A DNA stretch of 64,000 bases from Lepidostoma basale (GCA_022606425.2 JAHDVF020000875.1:1116001-1180000), one strand, 5' to 3'; shown: positions 27,262 through 36,761, numbered from the stretch's first letter. The notes: a model not told the origin generated them from the sequence alone. Numbers and translations: made by a program.

Positions 27262-27905
27262 ACATTTTGAATGCATACAAATACTTGTAGACGAATACTG
27301 GATTTTACCCTTTGCGGGTTACCATTTCAAGGATTAATTGTATCTCAATAGAGACGAAGATGCAAATTGGGAACAGAAAATGGTAGTCGAGGTGTTTACA
27401 GGACTGTCAGTGGTTGGGTTAAGCGCCCGCTTTATGTAATACAACATTCCCCATTCCACCCTTCTTACGACCACCATGTCTGACAAATTTTTGGAAGTTG
27501 TATATATGCTACTATGTAATACCAAACTTCACATGTTATATTTCAATCTACACACTAGCGCCATCTATGAAGATGTATAAATTGGAGTGACATCTCCAGG
27601 CGTTATCTAGCAATACGTTAATGGCGGTAGCCTTTCACATTGCGTTAGTAAAAAGATCTTCTGTTAAATGCTTAATCTAATCTTAATAGATGGCGCTAGT
27701 GTGTAGATTGAAATATAACATGTGAAGTTTGGTATTACATAGTAGCATATATACAACTTCCAAAAAATTGTCAAACATGATGGTCGTAAGAAGCGTGACG
27801 TGAAGAGGTAAACCAATGACAGGTCATAAGTCCTGTAAACATCTCCACTACCATATTCTGTTCCCAATTTGCATCTTCGTCTCTATTGAGATACAATGAA
27901 TCCTT
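27262..27905. mobile_element. Foldback element family X, near-complete
   Basis: Left arm from ACAAATACTTGTAGACGAAT through GTATCTCAATAGAGACGAAG, CATTCCCCATTCCACCCTTC and ACACTAGCGCCATCTATGAA; right arm its complement from TAGATGGCGCTAGTGTGTAG (27690) to TCTCTATTGAGATACAATGA (27876). The central 27595-27670 is single (GGCGTTATCTAGCAATACGT). About 640 bp. The most complete copy of this family in the window. Confidence 0.7.
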
Positions 27906-27912
27906 GAAACAT

Positions 27913-27955
27913 ATATTGTGATCATATAACAGTGTTTTAAATTTAACAGTTCGAA
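27913..27955 (+). mobile_element. Hammerhead-type A element, 3' flank
   Basis: ATTGTGATCATATAACAGTG then TTTTAAATTTAACAGTTC equals the downstream flank of type A units (17215-17248). It follows the foldback directly; the foldback may have inserted into a type A element (27120-27255 before, this after). Confidence 0.5.
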
Positions 27956-28007
27956 AGAAATAAATGATATCAAATATTTATCTTAAGAACTTTATTTGAA
28001 ATTGCAG

Positions 28008-28061
28008 ATGCTCAATTCAGCCACTATAACCAAAGAGGTATTGGCTGAAAGGAGTAAAAAG
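28008..28061 (+). CDS. Candidate host internal exon (18 codons)
   Basis: A TTGAAATTGCAG acceptor (ends 28007) precedes an open 54-bp stretch reading MLNSATITKEVLAERSKK, ending AAG followed by the donor GTAAGAAT (28062). Both splice signals fit insect consensus and the length is a multiple of three. The segment is not repeated in the window and lies between mobile elements. The protein is not recognised. Chance is possible with such a short piece. Confidence 0.35.
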
Positions 28062-28144
28062 GTAAGAATTTCATCTGCGCTCTTTGAACGGTTTATGTCA
28101 TTCGAGCGAATCAAATAATATAACACAGAGATTAATCACTTCAG

Positions 28145-28171
28145 GGCGAAAGAGGCGATATTGCTTCTTGA
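28145..28171 (+). CDS. Candidate host terminal exon (GERGDIAS, stop)
   Basis: 83 bp after the donor at 28062, an ATTAATCACTTCAG acceptor with branch-like TTAAT is followed by codons GERGDIAS and TGA. Phase continues from the 28008-28061 exon. A short intron of this size is normal for insects. No clear AATAAA within 100 bp (AATATAAA near 28300). Linked, low-confidence call. Confidence 0.3.
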   Translation, partial: GERGDIAS

Positions 28172-28311
28172 AGCACTCTCTTGTGTCGAGTCGTCTATTC
28201 TTTCAATACTGGAAATTCAGTCATCAGTAGACATTCAGTTTCGCAAAGACGATAAAACGAAATGTTCGCCACGCGTCTTACAAATATATTAAAATTTATA
28301 AATATAAAAAC

Positions 28312-28735
28312 CTATCCAAAAAAGTGTTGGATAAAAGTAGAATAAATGCAGTAGAAATGAGATCTCTTAGACGAATGTGTACATACTGTATGATAGAGGG
28401 TCGAATGAAAATATAAGAAGAAGAATGCGATGCGTGTTATGAATAAAAAAATGAGAGGACCATTTAGATGGTTTGGACACATGGAAAGAATGAATGAAAA
28501 AAGAATGGTAAAAATATAATATGTTAACGATGTAAATGGAACTAGAAAAAGAGGAAGACCGAGGAAAACGTGGCACGATGAAATAAAATATTGAATGTCG
28601 GCCACGTGAGAAGTCAGAGAAATCGACGTGCGTGCATGATACGATGTATGAATGTTGAGGAATCGAAAGAAATATGTCAGGAAAGAAAAGTATGGCAGTT
28701 CATTTTTCCTGCCTACCCCTTCGGGGAATGACTTT
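28312..28735 (+). mobile_element. RTE-a LINE 3' region
   Basis: Begins at VLDKSRINAVEMRSLRRMC (after a deletion), GSNENIRRRMRC-like, PFRWFGHMERMNEKRM, RKRGRPRKTWHDEI, VRSQRNRRACMIRCMNVEES, ends at TACCCCTTCGGGGAATG without the TTAG tail. Frameshifted in at least three places. Confidence 0.8.
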
Positions 28736-29558
28736 ATTGAAGGTCAAGGCGTTAATACTGTGGAATCCCATTATAATAACCTTAGAATTGAATTAACAAC
28801 GCTGTTTTAGTTTCACTTTTATTTATTTATTTATTTATAAACATACAATTGTTACATTGTATTCCCATGAGTAGAAAACTCATTATGGAACAGAAGGGAT
28901 AAGTTACATATAAAATAATTATGGACCTTCAGAAAACAGAAAAAGAAATTGACTTAAAACTAAAACATTTTACACTGTGAACATTTTGTTGCTTTATACA
29001 ATTATTTTACATAATATTTTATCATTTTAATACATCATAAATTTCACTATTTAAAGGAAATATAACAACACATTTAAATAGTGAATTCCATTAACTTAAT
29101 AGTATTCACCATACGAAAATAAAAAACAAAAACCATATAAAAAAAAAAAATTATGCAATTGCACGTTAATAAAATTGATGTTAAAAGTGCAACTACTCGT
29201 ATATTTCTAATATCATTTAGGTATATGAAATTTTTACTCAACTTCTATTAAATTACCTAAATCATCATATCATACAGTTTTTAATTTTACACAATTGCGG
29301 ATGGTATTAAATATGAACACAGTTCGAATACATGTTAATAAGAAAATCCAAATAATATCACTGTCTTTCTAGTAGCATTCATATTCAGTATCTATCCAAA
29401 ATACACCTACACTTATTCTCACACACACACTCATAATTAAACACAGACACGTACATACACTTACATTTAAATGCATGATAATGCACTTACGCACAAGTAC
29501 ATTTCAAGAAATTTCGTCAAATCACACCAAAATGACATTACAGAGCAGATACCTTAGA
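28736..29558. other. Unassigned AT-rich DNA
   Basis: Contains (TTTA)n at 28818-28838, which may be the tail of an antisense LINE, and a near-inverted AAATTTCACTATTTAAAGG / CATTTAAATAGTGAATTCC pair (29038-29095). No gene. Confidence 0.35.
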
Positions 29559-29559
29559 G

Positions 29560-29757
29560 CATTAAACTACATAGAAATACATTACAGTGAAGTACATAGC
29601 AAATAAGTACAACACAGATAAGTATATTACAGAGAAATACCTGAAAGCATGACATTACAGAGATATACATTACAGTGGAATACATTACAAAGAAGTACAT
29701 TGCAGAAATAAATTTATTATAGATAATATACATTACAGAAAAGCGCATTACGGGGAA
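29560..29757. repeat. Degenerate short tandem repeat (ACATTACAGAGAAAT-type)
   Basis: TACATTACAG-like words followed by (T/A)GAAGTAC or AGAAATAC recur about every 15-20 bp. It gives rise to a periodic minus ORF (29554-29748: MYFFVMYSTVMYISVM-like), which I regard as a by-product. Confidence 0.6.
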
Positions 29758-29758
29758 A

Positions 29759-30215
29759 TATTCATCATCATCATCATCATCCTAAGCTCGACAGCCCTGG
29801 GTGGGCCTTGGCTGAATCCAGGAGCTTCCTCCATTCCTGTCTGTTTGATGCCCTTACTCTCCAATTTCTCACTTGCAACACCGATGCATCCGTGTTGACA
29901 CTGTCCATCCATCGCATTTTAGGCCTTCCTGGTCTTCTACGTCCCTGTGGTACTGAGAGCGTGAGGCGTTTTGTAGGGTTGTCGTCGTCCATTCTGATTA
30001 TGTGACCAGCCCATCTCAGGCGCCCTACTTTGACGGATCTGATCACATCGGGCTCTTTATAGATATCATATAGCTCTCGGTTATATCGACGACGCCAACC
30101 ATTGTGGTCTCTCACTGGGCCATATATTGTCCTAAGAACCCTTCTTTCAAATGCTGCGATGGACCTTTCAGTGTGTTTTGTCATCACCCAGGTTTCAGAG
30201 TTTTGTCATCACGGG
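29759..30215 (-). mobile_element. RTE-e-like LINE 3' region with (ATG)n tail
   Basis: Minus ORF 29777-30187 (136 codons): MTKHTERSIAAFERRVLRTI, YGPVRDHNGWRRRYNRELYD, IYKEPDVIRSVKVGRLRWAG, HIIRMDDDNPTKRLTLSVPQ, GRRRPGRPKMRWMDSVNTDA, NWRVRASNRQEWRKLLDSAK. All C-terminal motifs (YGP, LRWAGHI, GRPKMRW) are intact and open to the stop. The tail is (ATG)n on minus (CATCATCATCAT at 29763-29780). The cleanest LINE C-terminus in the window and probably the youngest of its type. 5' truncated. Confidence 0.8.
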
Positions 30216-30234
30216 GAAATATTACTTGTTACTT

Positions 30235-30290
30235 AAGCTTTTATAAAATAAAAATATCAAGCACAACATGTTTCGGAGGTGACCTATATC
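30235..30290 (-). mobile_element. Hammerhead-type B fragment (3' half)
   Basis: On minus: GGTCACCTCC, GAA, ACATGT, T, GTGCTTGATATTTTTATT. The core CTGANGA half is cut off by the L2/CR1-like insertion at 30281; a matching 5' half (ACACTTGTGGATGGAGGTCA) lies on the plus strand at 30925-30947. Confidence 0.45.
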
Positions 30291-30872
30291 ACGTTCAATG
30301 CAGCAGCAAGGCTCATTAAAGGCATTCCAAAAAAGTCCCATATAACACAACATCTCAAAGAACTTCACTGGCTTAAAAGTCCAGAAAGAATCCAGTATAA
30401 ACTCTGCTGGACAGTCTTTAAAGCGCTACATGGAATGGCACCAAGTTATATATCTGAACTCTGTATAACGGACAGCCTAAATTCACGGAAATCCACACTT
30501 CGCTCGGCGAACTCCTCAGCAATAGGAAGATTAGTTGAGCCGAAGCGTTGCCCCAGTACAAATTTCGGGGATCGAGCGTTCGCGGTAGCCGGTCCATCAG
30601 CTTGGAACAATCTCCCTTCACACCTTAGATGCATAAATGATTCGACAGATTTCAGATCTAAATTTGAAAACCCATCTTTTTCATATTTCATACCCAATTT
30701 AAACATTTATACTTTGTTCTACTATACTTTTAAACCGATCGTTTTTTTAAGCGGTCACATTTAGATTTTTAAGATTTAAAACACGTCTTAATGCGCCCTT
30801 GAGGTGATTACATCACAAAAACGGCGCTTTAAAAGTTACAATATTATTATTATTATTATTATTATTATCACA
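30281..30872 (+). mobile_element. L2/CR1-like LINE 3' end with (ATT)n tail
   Basis: ORF 30279-30764: TFNAAARLIKGIPKKSHITQ, HLKELHWLKSPERIQYKLCW, TVFKALHGMAPSYISELCIT, STLRSANSSAIGRLVEPKRC, FGDRAFAVAGPSAWNNLPSH, LRCINDSTDFRSKFENPSFS. HLxxLHWLxxxERIxYKLxxxxxKALHGxAPxYI and RAFxxxxPxxWNxLPxxLR are the classical C-terminus of L2/CR1-group RTs. The coding end is open to TAG; the 3' UTR ends GCGCTTTAAAAGTTACAATA then (TTA)n. Only the last 150 residues remain. Confidence 0.8.
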
Positions 30873-30924
30873 AGATATATAATATACCATATACCGTATT
30901 TTTATATAAATATTTACACTTGTG

Positions 30925-30965
30925 GATGGAGGTCACCTTAAAAACATATTTATGGTTATAATATT
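30925..30965 (+). mobile_element. Hammerhead-type B fragment (5' half)
   Basis: ACACTTGTGGATGGAGGTCA then CCTTAAAAACATATT: the left half of a type B core with GGAGGTCACCT as helix II and a damaged GAA. It complements 30235-30290. Confidence 0.35.
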
Positions 30966-31019
30966 TCGAATTATATAATATTATTAATAATATTTCGGTT
31001 ATAATCGTCGAAGTTTCGA

Positions 31020-31062
31020 ATTCCCATTCTTTCTGCCTATCCTCGTGTTAGTTAGTTAGTTA
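31020..31062 (+). mobile_element. RTE-a terminal fragment with TTAG tail
   Basis: CCCATTCTTTCTGCCTATCC then GTGTTAGTTAGTTAGTTA: only the last 40 bp of an RTE-a or S2 element. Confidence 0.65.
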
Positions 31063-31068
31063 TATTTG

Positions 31069-31110
31069 AAGTCAACTAGTTTCGCTTGTACCAAAACTTC
31101 CTCAGGGCCA
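31069..31110 (-). ncRNA. Hammerhead ribozyme variant, type E (ACTAGT)
   Basis: On minus: TGGCC (31106-31110), core CTGAGGA (31099-31105), extra A (31098), helix II GTTTTGGTACAAGC (31084-31097; G-C, U-G, two U-A pairs), GAA (31081-31083), palindrome ACTAGT (31075-31080), U17 (31074), GACTT (31069-31073). Core intact; helix I is weak (C-G then mismatch). Confidence 0.5.
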
Positions 31111-31260
31111 TATTTTTTAATTACATTAACTTAAAATTTGTTCACAAATACATAAAACATGATCTATTATTATTATGAACTTTTTGTTGTAGATGTTTAA
31201 TGTTCCTTTTTTTATAAAATTTGTATTCAACACTCACATTTATTATAAAAATAAAAATTG

Positions 31261-31306
31261 AATATCAAACATGTTTCGGACTAACCAGCCCTTCATCAGT
31301 GATATT
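31261..31306 (-). ncRNA. Hammerhead ribozyme variant, type B, best-formed copy
   Basis: On minus: helix I AATATCA (31300-31306), core CTGATGA (31293-31299), extra A (31292), helix II GGGCTGGTTAGTCC (31278-31291; five pairs with one G-U, GGTT loop), GAA (31275-31277), palindrome ACATGT (31269-31274), U17 (31268), helix I TGATATT (31261-31267). Helix I is seven perfect pairs, helix II is sound and every invariant core base is present. The cleavage position would be U (an allowed H at site 17). Predicted cleavage is after 31268. A self-cleaving RNA from a retroelement relic is the best reading. Confidence 0.7.
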
Positions 31307-31320
31307 ATATAAATTTTTAC

Positions 31321-32569
31321 AAAATAATAAAATTGTTTACAAATATGGTCAGTCAGAGATAATCATAAAACTCTGACATAACCAGATCCAAGATGCATTA
31401 AATTTTAGTTTGTGAGCTTTCAGAGATCCATTTCAAAATACAGCCATTCAAATTTGGAGAAAAAAATTGCATTTGGAACACTTTTTTTTCCTTAAAAACC
31501 GATTTTTAATTCTAATACAAAAATGTGTCATTTACAGCCCTTTACAGCCGTGATAGATTTTTAGATAATTTTAAAATTAGTGGTATTAGTTAGTTGTGAC
31601 ACGAAATACGTTTGTACTGTTTAGATGTTAAAATTATATAAGTTTTTTCGTTTATAAAAAGAATTGGGACAGTTGTAAAATTTTTTTTCTTCTTTTGTTC
31701 CAATGACAATTTGAATAAATTCATCAATAATATTTTAAATTTTTTTTGCTAGTGTTGGATTGTTTTAAGTTCCTGATTACTGTTAATTAAAAAAACGAGT
31801 AAGAGAACATTTTCAGGACGCATTCACCCAATATGGCAAAAACCCCAACACGCACGAGATTTGCACATCATATTTCATCGCGCATACTGTAAAATATTAA
31901 CTGTTTGAAATTATGCTTAAGTAAAAAAATATCGTTCAATTTAATAACACGTAAAACCAAATTAGATGAGTGTCAAATTCATGAAAACGTTCCTGTTTAT
32001 ATTCATGAATAGAAAAGGTTTAAAATTATTCGATTGAAGAACCACTAAGCGATCTATTTAAGTACGCCTTCGTTTTTTAAAGAGCCCGTCCTATTAATGG
32101 ATCTATGTCTACAATCATAAAGTTCTAGTCACGGCCCCAATCTAATAGTTTCCCGCCAAATGTATCCCACTTTACACAGGATACACTTAAAACCCGGGCC
32201 GCTGTGGCGCCCGAGGGAGCGAGTTCCCACCGACATTAAAAGATCCGCCATTTGCATTTTCTTTTTCCCGGAATGGCGGATAAATGCCCTTTGACGCCGG
32301 AAGTGTTTCAACACCGAAGTGATGAAAATGGGTTTTATATGCAAAATGCACACAAGGAGTTTTGTTGCATGACTTATTTTAAAACGTTTTCTAGACAGTA
32401 TGTTTTTGTGACTCATCTAAAAGTGAAGAGTAGTTTATAATAAATGGTTCTGGCTACACCTTTACCGAAAACATATTTTATCACGAGTAAACGAAACTAC
32501 AGGTGAAAATTGAAAATTATCTTTCTTATTTATCCAGCCTATAAATATAAATTATCCTATAAATTCTGG
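31321..32569. other. Unassigned; possible single-copy host DNA
   Basis: No repeat family recognised over 1.2 kb. 32130-32300 is GC-richer (AAACCCGGGCCGCTGTGGCG) and contains an ATG in good context (GGAATGGCGGATAAATG, 32272) opening MADKCPLTPEVFQHRSDENG and 35 more codons to TAA at 32438. It could be a first coding exon, but no convincing donor or homology supports it. Confidence 0.3.
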
Positions 32570-32930
32570 GGCCGGTAAATGACGGTGAAGGCTGGAGAGT
32601 GCGGCATAATGACGAGCTGTACAATATTTACAAAGCTCCCAGTCTCTCCACACAGGTCAGACTGAATAGACTGAGATGGACCGGTCACGTGCAGAGGATG
32701 CCGTCATCGCGAACCCCAAAAAGATTGCTGGAGTGGCACCCAGGTGGTAGAAGACCAATTGGACGACCAAGGCTGCGATGGGAGGATGAAGTTGGGAGAG
32801 ATGGAAAAAGATTGTTAAGAGTGTCAGATTGGAGGGTCGAAGCGGAGGACAGGAGGAGTTGGAGGCGAAGAATACTGGAGGCTAAGGCTCGATATGGGCT
32901 GTAGGGCCATCGAAGAAGAAGAAGATGATT
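32570..32930 (+). mobile_element. RTE-e LINE 3' end with (GAA)n tail
   Basis: ORF 32599-32904 (101 codons): MRHNDELYNIYKAPSLSTQV, RLNRLRWTGHVQRMPSSRTP, KRLLEWHPGGRRPIGRPRLR, WEDEVGRDGKRLLRVSDWRV, EAEDRRSWRRRILEAKARYG L, stop. A well-kept C-terminus (LRWTGHVQRM, GRPRLRWEDEV). Tail GAAGAAGAAGA at 32912-32923. The same family as 17517-18178, 5' truncated earlier. Confidence 0.8.
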
Positions 32931-32934
32931 TATC

Positions 32935-33350
32935 CAGCACCCAGTACATTCTAACCGCCGCACTTAAGATAAACGCATTAAATAGGGTTTGACGCTTTTC
33001 GAGAAAACCGTGTTTAAAGTTTTTATTTTTATTTTGCTTGTATCTCAGGAACTAGATAAGATACCAACAGAAAGTTATACCAAAACAAAGAACAAAGGGT
33101 TAAGAATACTAAAAAATACAAACATATATAAAAATAAAATATAGTGTTCATATAATTTTAAAAAAGTATTTATCGCTAGCAGCCTCTTATACTTTTCCGC
33201 CATAATAACTAGTCATAAACGCATCAACTACCATACTTGATGCATTTATGCTTAGTAAATCAATTTAATGCATTTTATATATAGTAACTTTATACCTCAA
33301 TTCTTCAACAATACATGATAAGTGCATCAACTACTTCACATAATGCATTT
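32935..33350. other. No gene recognised
   Basis: AT-rich; the word ATGCATTTA / GCATCAACTAC recurs three times in 33220-33350, possibly a diffuse short repeat. Confidence 0.3.
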
Positions 33351-33720
33351 AACTAACTAACTAACTAACTAACCATCACGCCTTCTCCCTGAAGCGGTAA
33401 GCAGAAAGAATTGACTGCCACACTTTTCTTTCCTGACATATTTCTGTCGATTTCTCAACATTCATACATCGTATCATGCACTCGCGTCGATTTCTCTGAC
33501 TCCTCATATGGCCGACATTCAATATTTGATTTATTTGATCGTGCCAGGTTTTCCTCGGTCTTTCTCTATTTCTGGTTCCATTTACATCGTAAACATATAT
33601 TTTTTTTACCATTCTTTCTTCATTCATTATTTCCATGTGTCCAAATCATCTTAATGATCCTTTCATTATTTTATTCGTAACACCATCATTCGCACCGCAT
33701 TCACTTCTTATAAACTAACA
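33351..33720 (-). mobile_element. RTE-a LINE 3' region
   Basis: (TAAC)n tail complement at 33351-33375. Minus ORF 33376-33636: RMVKKIYVYDVNGTRNRERP, RKTWHDQINQILNVGHMRSQ, RNRRECMIRCMNVEKSTEIC, QERKVWQSILSAYRFREKA. Truncated at SxCGANDGV-coding (33710). Confidence 0.85.
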
Positions 33721-33774
33721 CATTTTATATATGTTTCTAGGTTCTTGCAATCATTTTGTAATGCAAACGCTGAT

Positions 33775-33845
33775 ATACACAGCCATCGCCGGGAATCGAA
33801 ACCGGAACCTTCGGGGTGGCAGTCAGTATCAGCTGTAAGCACTTT
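33775..33845 (-). mobile_element. tRNA-headed SINE S1, head fragment
   Basis: CAGCCATCGCCGGGAATCGA then GGAACCTTCGGGGTGGCAGT: B-box region and anticodon-arm side of the S1 head, then loses similarity. Confidence 0.55.
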
Positions 33846-34112
33846 GTTTACCGCAGCTTTATACAAGGGCAGCTTGCCTTCTTATCTGTTGTCTTTATGT
33901 AGCCCTTTTACTATCTGAAAATCGCCAGATCATCTCAGAGAGCCTAACAGAAAACATTAAACATTCGAGACACGGAGAAAATTATCAAATTCATTATCAG
34001 TGACAATACTATATGATTCGACCTCAAATCATCCTGAGAAAGGCTAAACCGTCATCGACCCAGACAACATCATCCGAACGAGGAGGTCAATGACAAGTAA
34101 TTAGGTTCAAAC
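33846..34112. other. No gene recognised
   Basis: About 265 bp of unassigned sequence between the SINE head fragment and the target duplication of the hAT MITE. Confidence 0.3.
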
Positions 34113-34596
34113 TAGGGATGGGCAAAATGAATCACTTAAGGGATCTGAGTTGAACTGTTCTGATCAGCAAAGTGAGCTGACTCTTTTTAATAATTCATGG
34201 TTCACCATTTTGAGTAGTTCGTTAGAAAAAGAGTTTCTGAAATGAGCTAAAAAAAATAACAGGTCGCTCCAATTTTCTAAGGGTAACTAAAGGTAACCAA
34301 CGATTTCGAAATTGCAAAAAGTTACTGATCAAAATCATTGGTGACCTTTTTTTTGCTCGTTTCAGAAATTATTTTTTTACGAACGACTCAAAAAAAAAGA
34401 GTCCGCTCACTTTGCTGATCGGAACCATTTAGCTCAGATCCCTTAAAGAGCTCACATAAAAGAGTCGACTCTTTTGAATTTACGAATCACCCAGCGGATC
34501 ATTGAGCTGCCGCTCTTTTTTATGAATCATCGCTCACTCGCTCACCAAAGTCAGTCGACTCTTTGAGTTAACTCGTAAGCGAATCGCACATCCCTA
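34113..34596. mobile_element. hAT-type MITE with exact 8-bp target duplication
   Basis: Ends TAGGGATGGGC (left) and, as complement, TAGGGATGTGC (right): an imperfect TIR of 11 bp. Flanked on both sides by GTTCAAAC (34105-34112 and 34597-34604), a perfect 8-bp duplication as made by hAT transposases. The interior has long inverted segments (TGATCAGCAAAGTGAGCTGA near 34162; its complement near 34402-34421) and no ORF. Non-autonomous, 484 bp. Confidence 0.8.
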
Positions 34597-34604
34597 GTTC
34601 AAAC

Positions 34605-35084
34605 GACCTGTTGTTTATATAAAAAAATCCTATGTTTTTAAATAATATGATAATCAAGCTCACATTTTCAAGTAGAAAAAAAGGTTTTATAAAATGAAAC
34701 ACAACTCGTGTAAAATATTTAAAACCTTGTAATTAAATTATGTTTTGTTCATCGCTTAACTGAGTGTGATTTAATTATAATATTTTTGAAAATGGAATAA
34801 GTACTCGGCGGTTTACTGTTCGTAATAAAATTAGGTCGACCCTGTGTTAAAAGTTTTGTTCAAATTATGGGAGAAGGATTTTTTTACTTTTATATTGCAG
34901 TCTGTAGGCAATTTGCAAGTTTTATGAGGCGGTTTGAAACAATGAAATTATACTACAACTGAATACTGCCGTTAAACAGTCTTCACTATGATTTAAAAAA
35001 AACTTAAAGTCCTATTCTTTGTAACCCTGGAGTTTTTAAAGGTAGCTGTATAACGCAGGTTGGCAATCTTATTAATAACCATAA
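34605..35084. other. No gene recognised
   Basis: About 480 bp of AT-rich DNA with no supported feature. Confidence 0.3.
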
Positions 35085-35263
35085 TCATCGCAAACCAAAG
35101 CCGATCTAAAAAAGCTAAGAAAGCATAGCTGAAAGGTGTTCTTTGCCGACCCTTATGTATGCAAGTGAAGCATGGAACTGGTAAAAGAAGTTATGAAAGT
35201 AGAATAAATGGAGAAGAAATGAGATCTCTTTGACGAATGTGGCTAAACCTGTATATGAGGGTC
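35085..35263 (+). mobile_element. RTE-a LINE, left part of a split copy
   Basis: AACCAAAGCCGATCTAAAAA (NKSLSKK-coding), CCGACCCTTATGTATGCAAG, CATGGAACTGGTAAAAGAAG (WNW.K), ATGAGATCTCTTTGACGAAT. It continues after 35690 once the RTE-c insert is removed. Confidence 0.7.
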
Positions 35264-35690
35264 TCCATCATCATCTTCTTATTATTTTAGTCCTTTGGTC
35301 TATTCCTGTAATGAGGCTGGCCTCTTTTGGGAGGTCGACTCCCAGCTATCCCTCTATCTCTTTGGTGGTCTTCCGGGGGGATGGTAGCCGGCAGGAATTT
35401 GATGCGCCACAGCGTGTGGGATTCTGGTGGATCCATCCACTGCACGTAAGTATTTCAGTATCTTCTGCGTTGCCTGCCCCATATCACGAAATCTTGCAGA
35501 TTTCGTAAATAGCCGTGTTCCTCGCCCTTTCTCGAATAGTCTTTCCTGCTATCATCCTCAGCGTCCGCATCTCTGCCACCCGCACTTTAGTCTTCGTTCT
35601 TATGGTATCCGCTCTGATCTCAATGCTTTTATGTCGGTATAGGCCTTTCGCAGGTTTTGTATGTTTTGACTCTATATTAGTGTCAAATGC
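35264..35690 (-). mobile_element. RTE-c LINE fragment inserted in RTE-a
   Basis: Tail complement CATCATCTTCTTATTA (35269-35285), then ATGAGGCTGGCCTCTTTTGG and GGTGGTCTTCCGGGGGGATG (GRPP region). Minus ORF 35484-35696: YRHKSIEIRADTIRTKTKVR, VAEMRTLRMIAGKTIRERAR, NTAIYEICKIS. Diverged RTE-c subfamily. Confidence 0.7.
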
Positions 35691-36145
35691 ACACATAATA
35701 TAAGAAATGAATGCAGTGTGAATAAAACTGTTATGAATAAAATAATGAAAATGTCAGTATGATTGTTTGGGCAGATGGAAATAATAAATGAATTTGAAAG
35801 AAGGATAAAGAAAGTATATGTAAACGACGTAAACGGATCTAGAAATACAGGAAGACCGAGAAAAACGTGGCACAATCAAATCGCACGCTTAATAGAACAC
35901 TGGCTTAACTAAAAAAAAACAAGTTTTGCTCAATCTGACATGAGTCGGTGTTTTAACAAAAACAGTCGAAGAACACGTACGAATGGATAGCGTTAACATT
36001 GTGAACGATTATCGTACGTATGAATAAATAGCGTGAATATTGTGAAAAATAGATGGATAGCGTTAACACAAGCCTCTGTCTAATGTTAACTCAATTATGA
36101 CCTAAACCATAATCGGTCAGTTTACTATTAAGCGTGCGAAATATT
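35691..36145 (+). mobile_element. RTE-a LINE, right part, itself holding a MITE
   Basis: Resumes at ATATAAGAAATGAATGCAGT (NIRNECSV), NKIMKMSVxLFGQMEIIN, RNTGRPRKTWHNQI. At 35882 it is cut by a 257-bp MITE and resumes at 36139 with AAATATTGAATGGC. Confidence 0.7.
35882..36138. mobile_element. MITE with CGCACGCTTAATAG ends
   Basis: Left CGCACGCTTAATAGAACACT and, as complement, right CGCACGCTTAATAGTAAACT: 14 identical bases then partial. Flanked by AAAT on both sides (35878-35881, 36139-36142), consistent with a 4-bp target duplication inside the RTE-a sequence AATCAAATAAATATTG. No ORF. An internal GGATAGCGTTAACA word occurs twice (35986, 36055). Confidence 0.65.
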
Positions 36146-36149
36146 GAAT

Positions 36150-36330
36150 GGCAGTTTTTTGCCAGATATGCTCCTAAGTGTCTTCATTTCTGACACACTA
36201 TACGTTTTTTTGTAAATTTGGTGTTCGCCCTGCATTCGATCTCCTATGTCATGATGGGTCGCGAGCTTTGAAAATCTTTAGTTTTCTGTTGATCTTCATG
36301 TCAGGGTTTTTCTATATTGATTTTTAAAAT
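36150..36330 (-). mobile_element. RTE-c-like LINE fragment
   Basis: GCCAGATATGCTCCTAAGTG then TCTTCATTTCTGACACACTA is antisense to VSEMKTLRSISGK-coding sequence; followed by CCTATGTCATGATGGGTCGC (RPIMT). No tail. Confidence 0.5.
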
Positions 36331-36761
36331 ATCCTGATATGACTGCATAATTAATTATTGATGAATTAATTAATTCACTTTTGCAGTACATTTTCTTTCC
36401 AAGATCTTTTCCATTTTAAATGAAGTTTGTAATACATAAATGTATTAGAAATGGCCAGAAAAAATAAATAAATGAGAAAAGTCAAAACAAAACCGTCACA
36501 TTAGGAATCCGCGTTTGTAATTCTGTTTATGTTTTATGTATGGGAAAAAATCGATCGTGCTGTGAAGAAGCTAAAATAAGCTTCACTTACCTTCAGTGCC
36601 CTTGAATTATTCATCGCCCGACAGATTTATTGGCTTCTTGAATATACACCCCTCCTGTTGTTCGCTGTCTGAAGTTGCTGAGAAACAACGCGAAATGCAA
36701 AGAATAAACAACAAACCTTGGTGTACTTACCAATCAATATAAATAGTAACTAAATTAACTA
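36331..36761. other. No gene recognised
   Basis: About 430 bp, AT-rich, with no supported feature. Confidence 0.3.

Noticed and set aside
29554..29748. Minus ORF with repeated MYxxVMY peptide
   Set aside because: It is produced by a degenerate ACATTACAG short tandem repeat; the periodicity is in the DNA.
32252..32440. ORF starting MADKCPLTPEVF as a confirmed gene
   Set aside because: Good start context only; no donor site, domain or homology that I can name. Kept as a note in the unassigned stretch.
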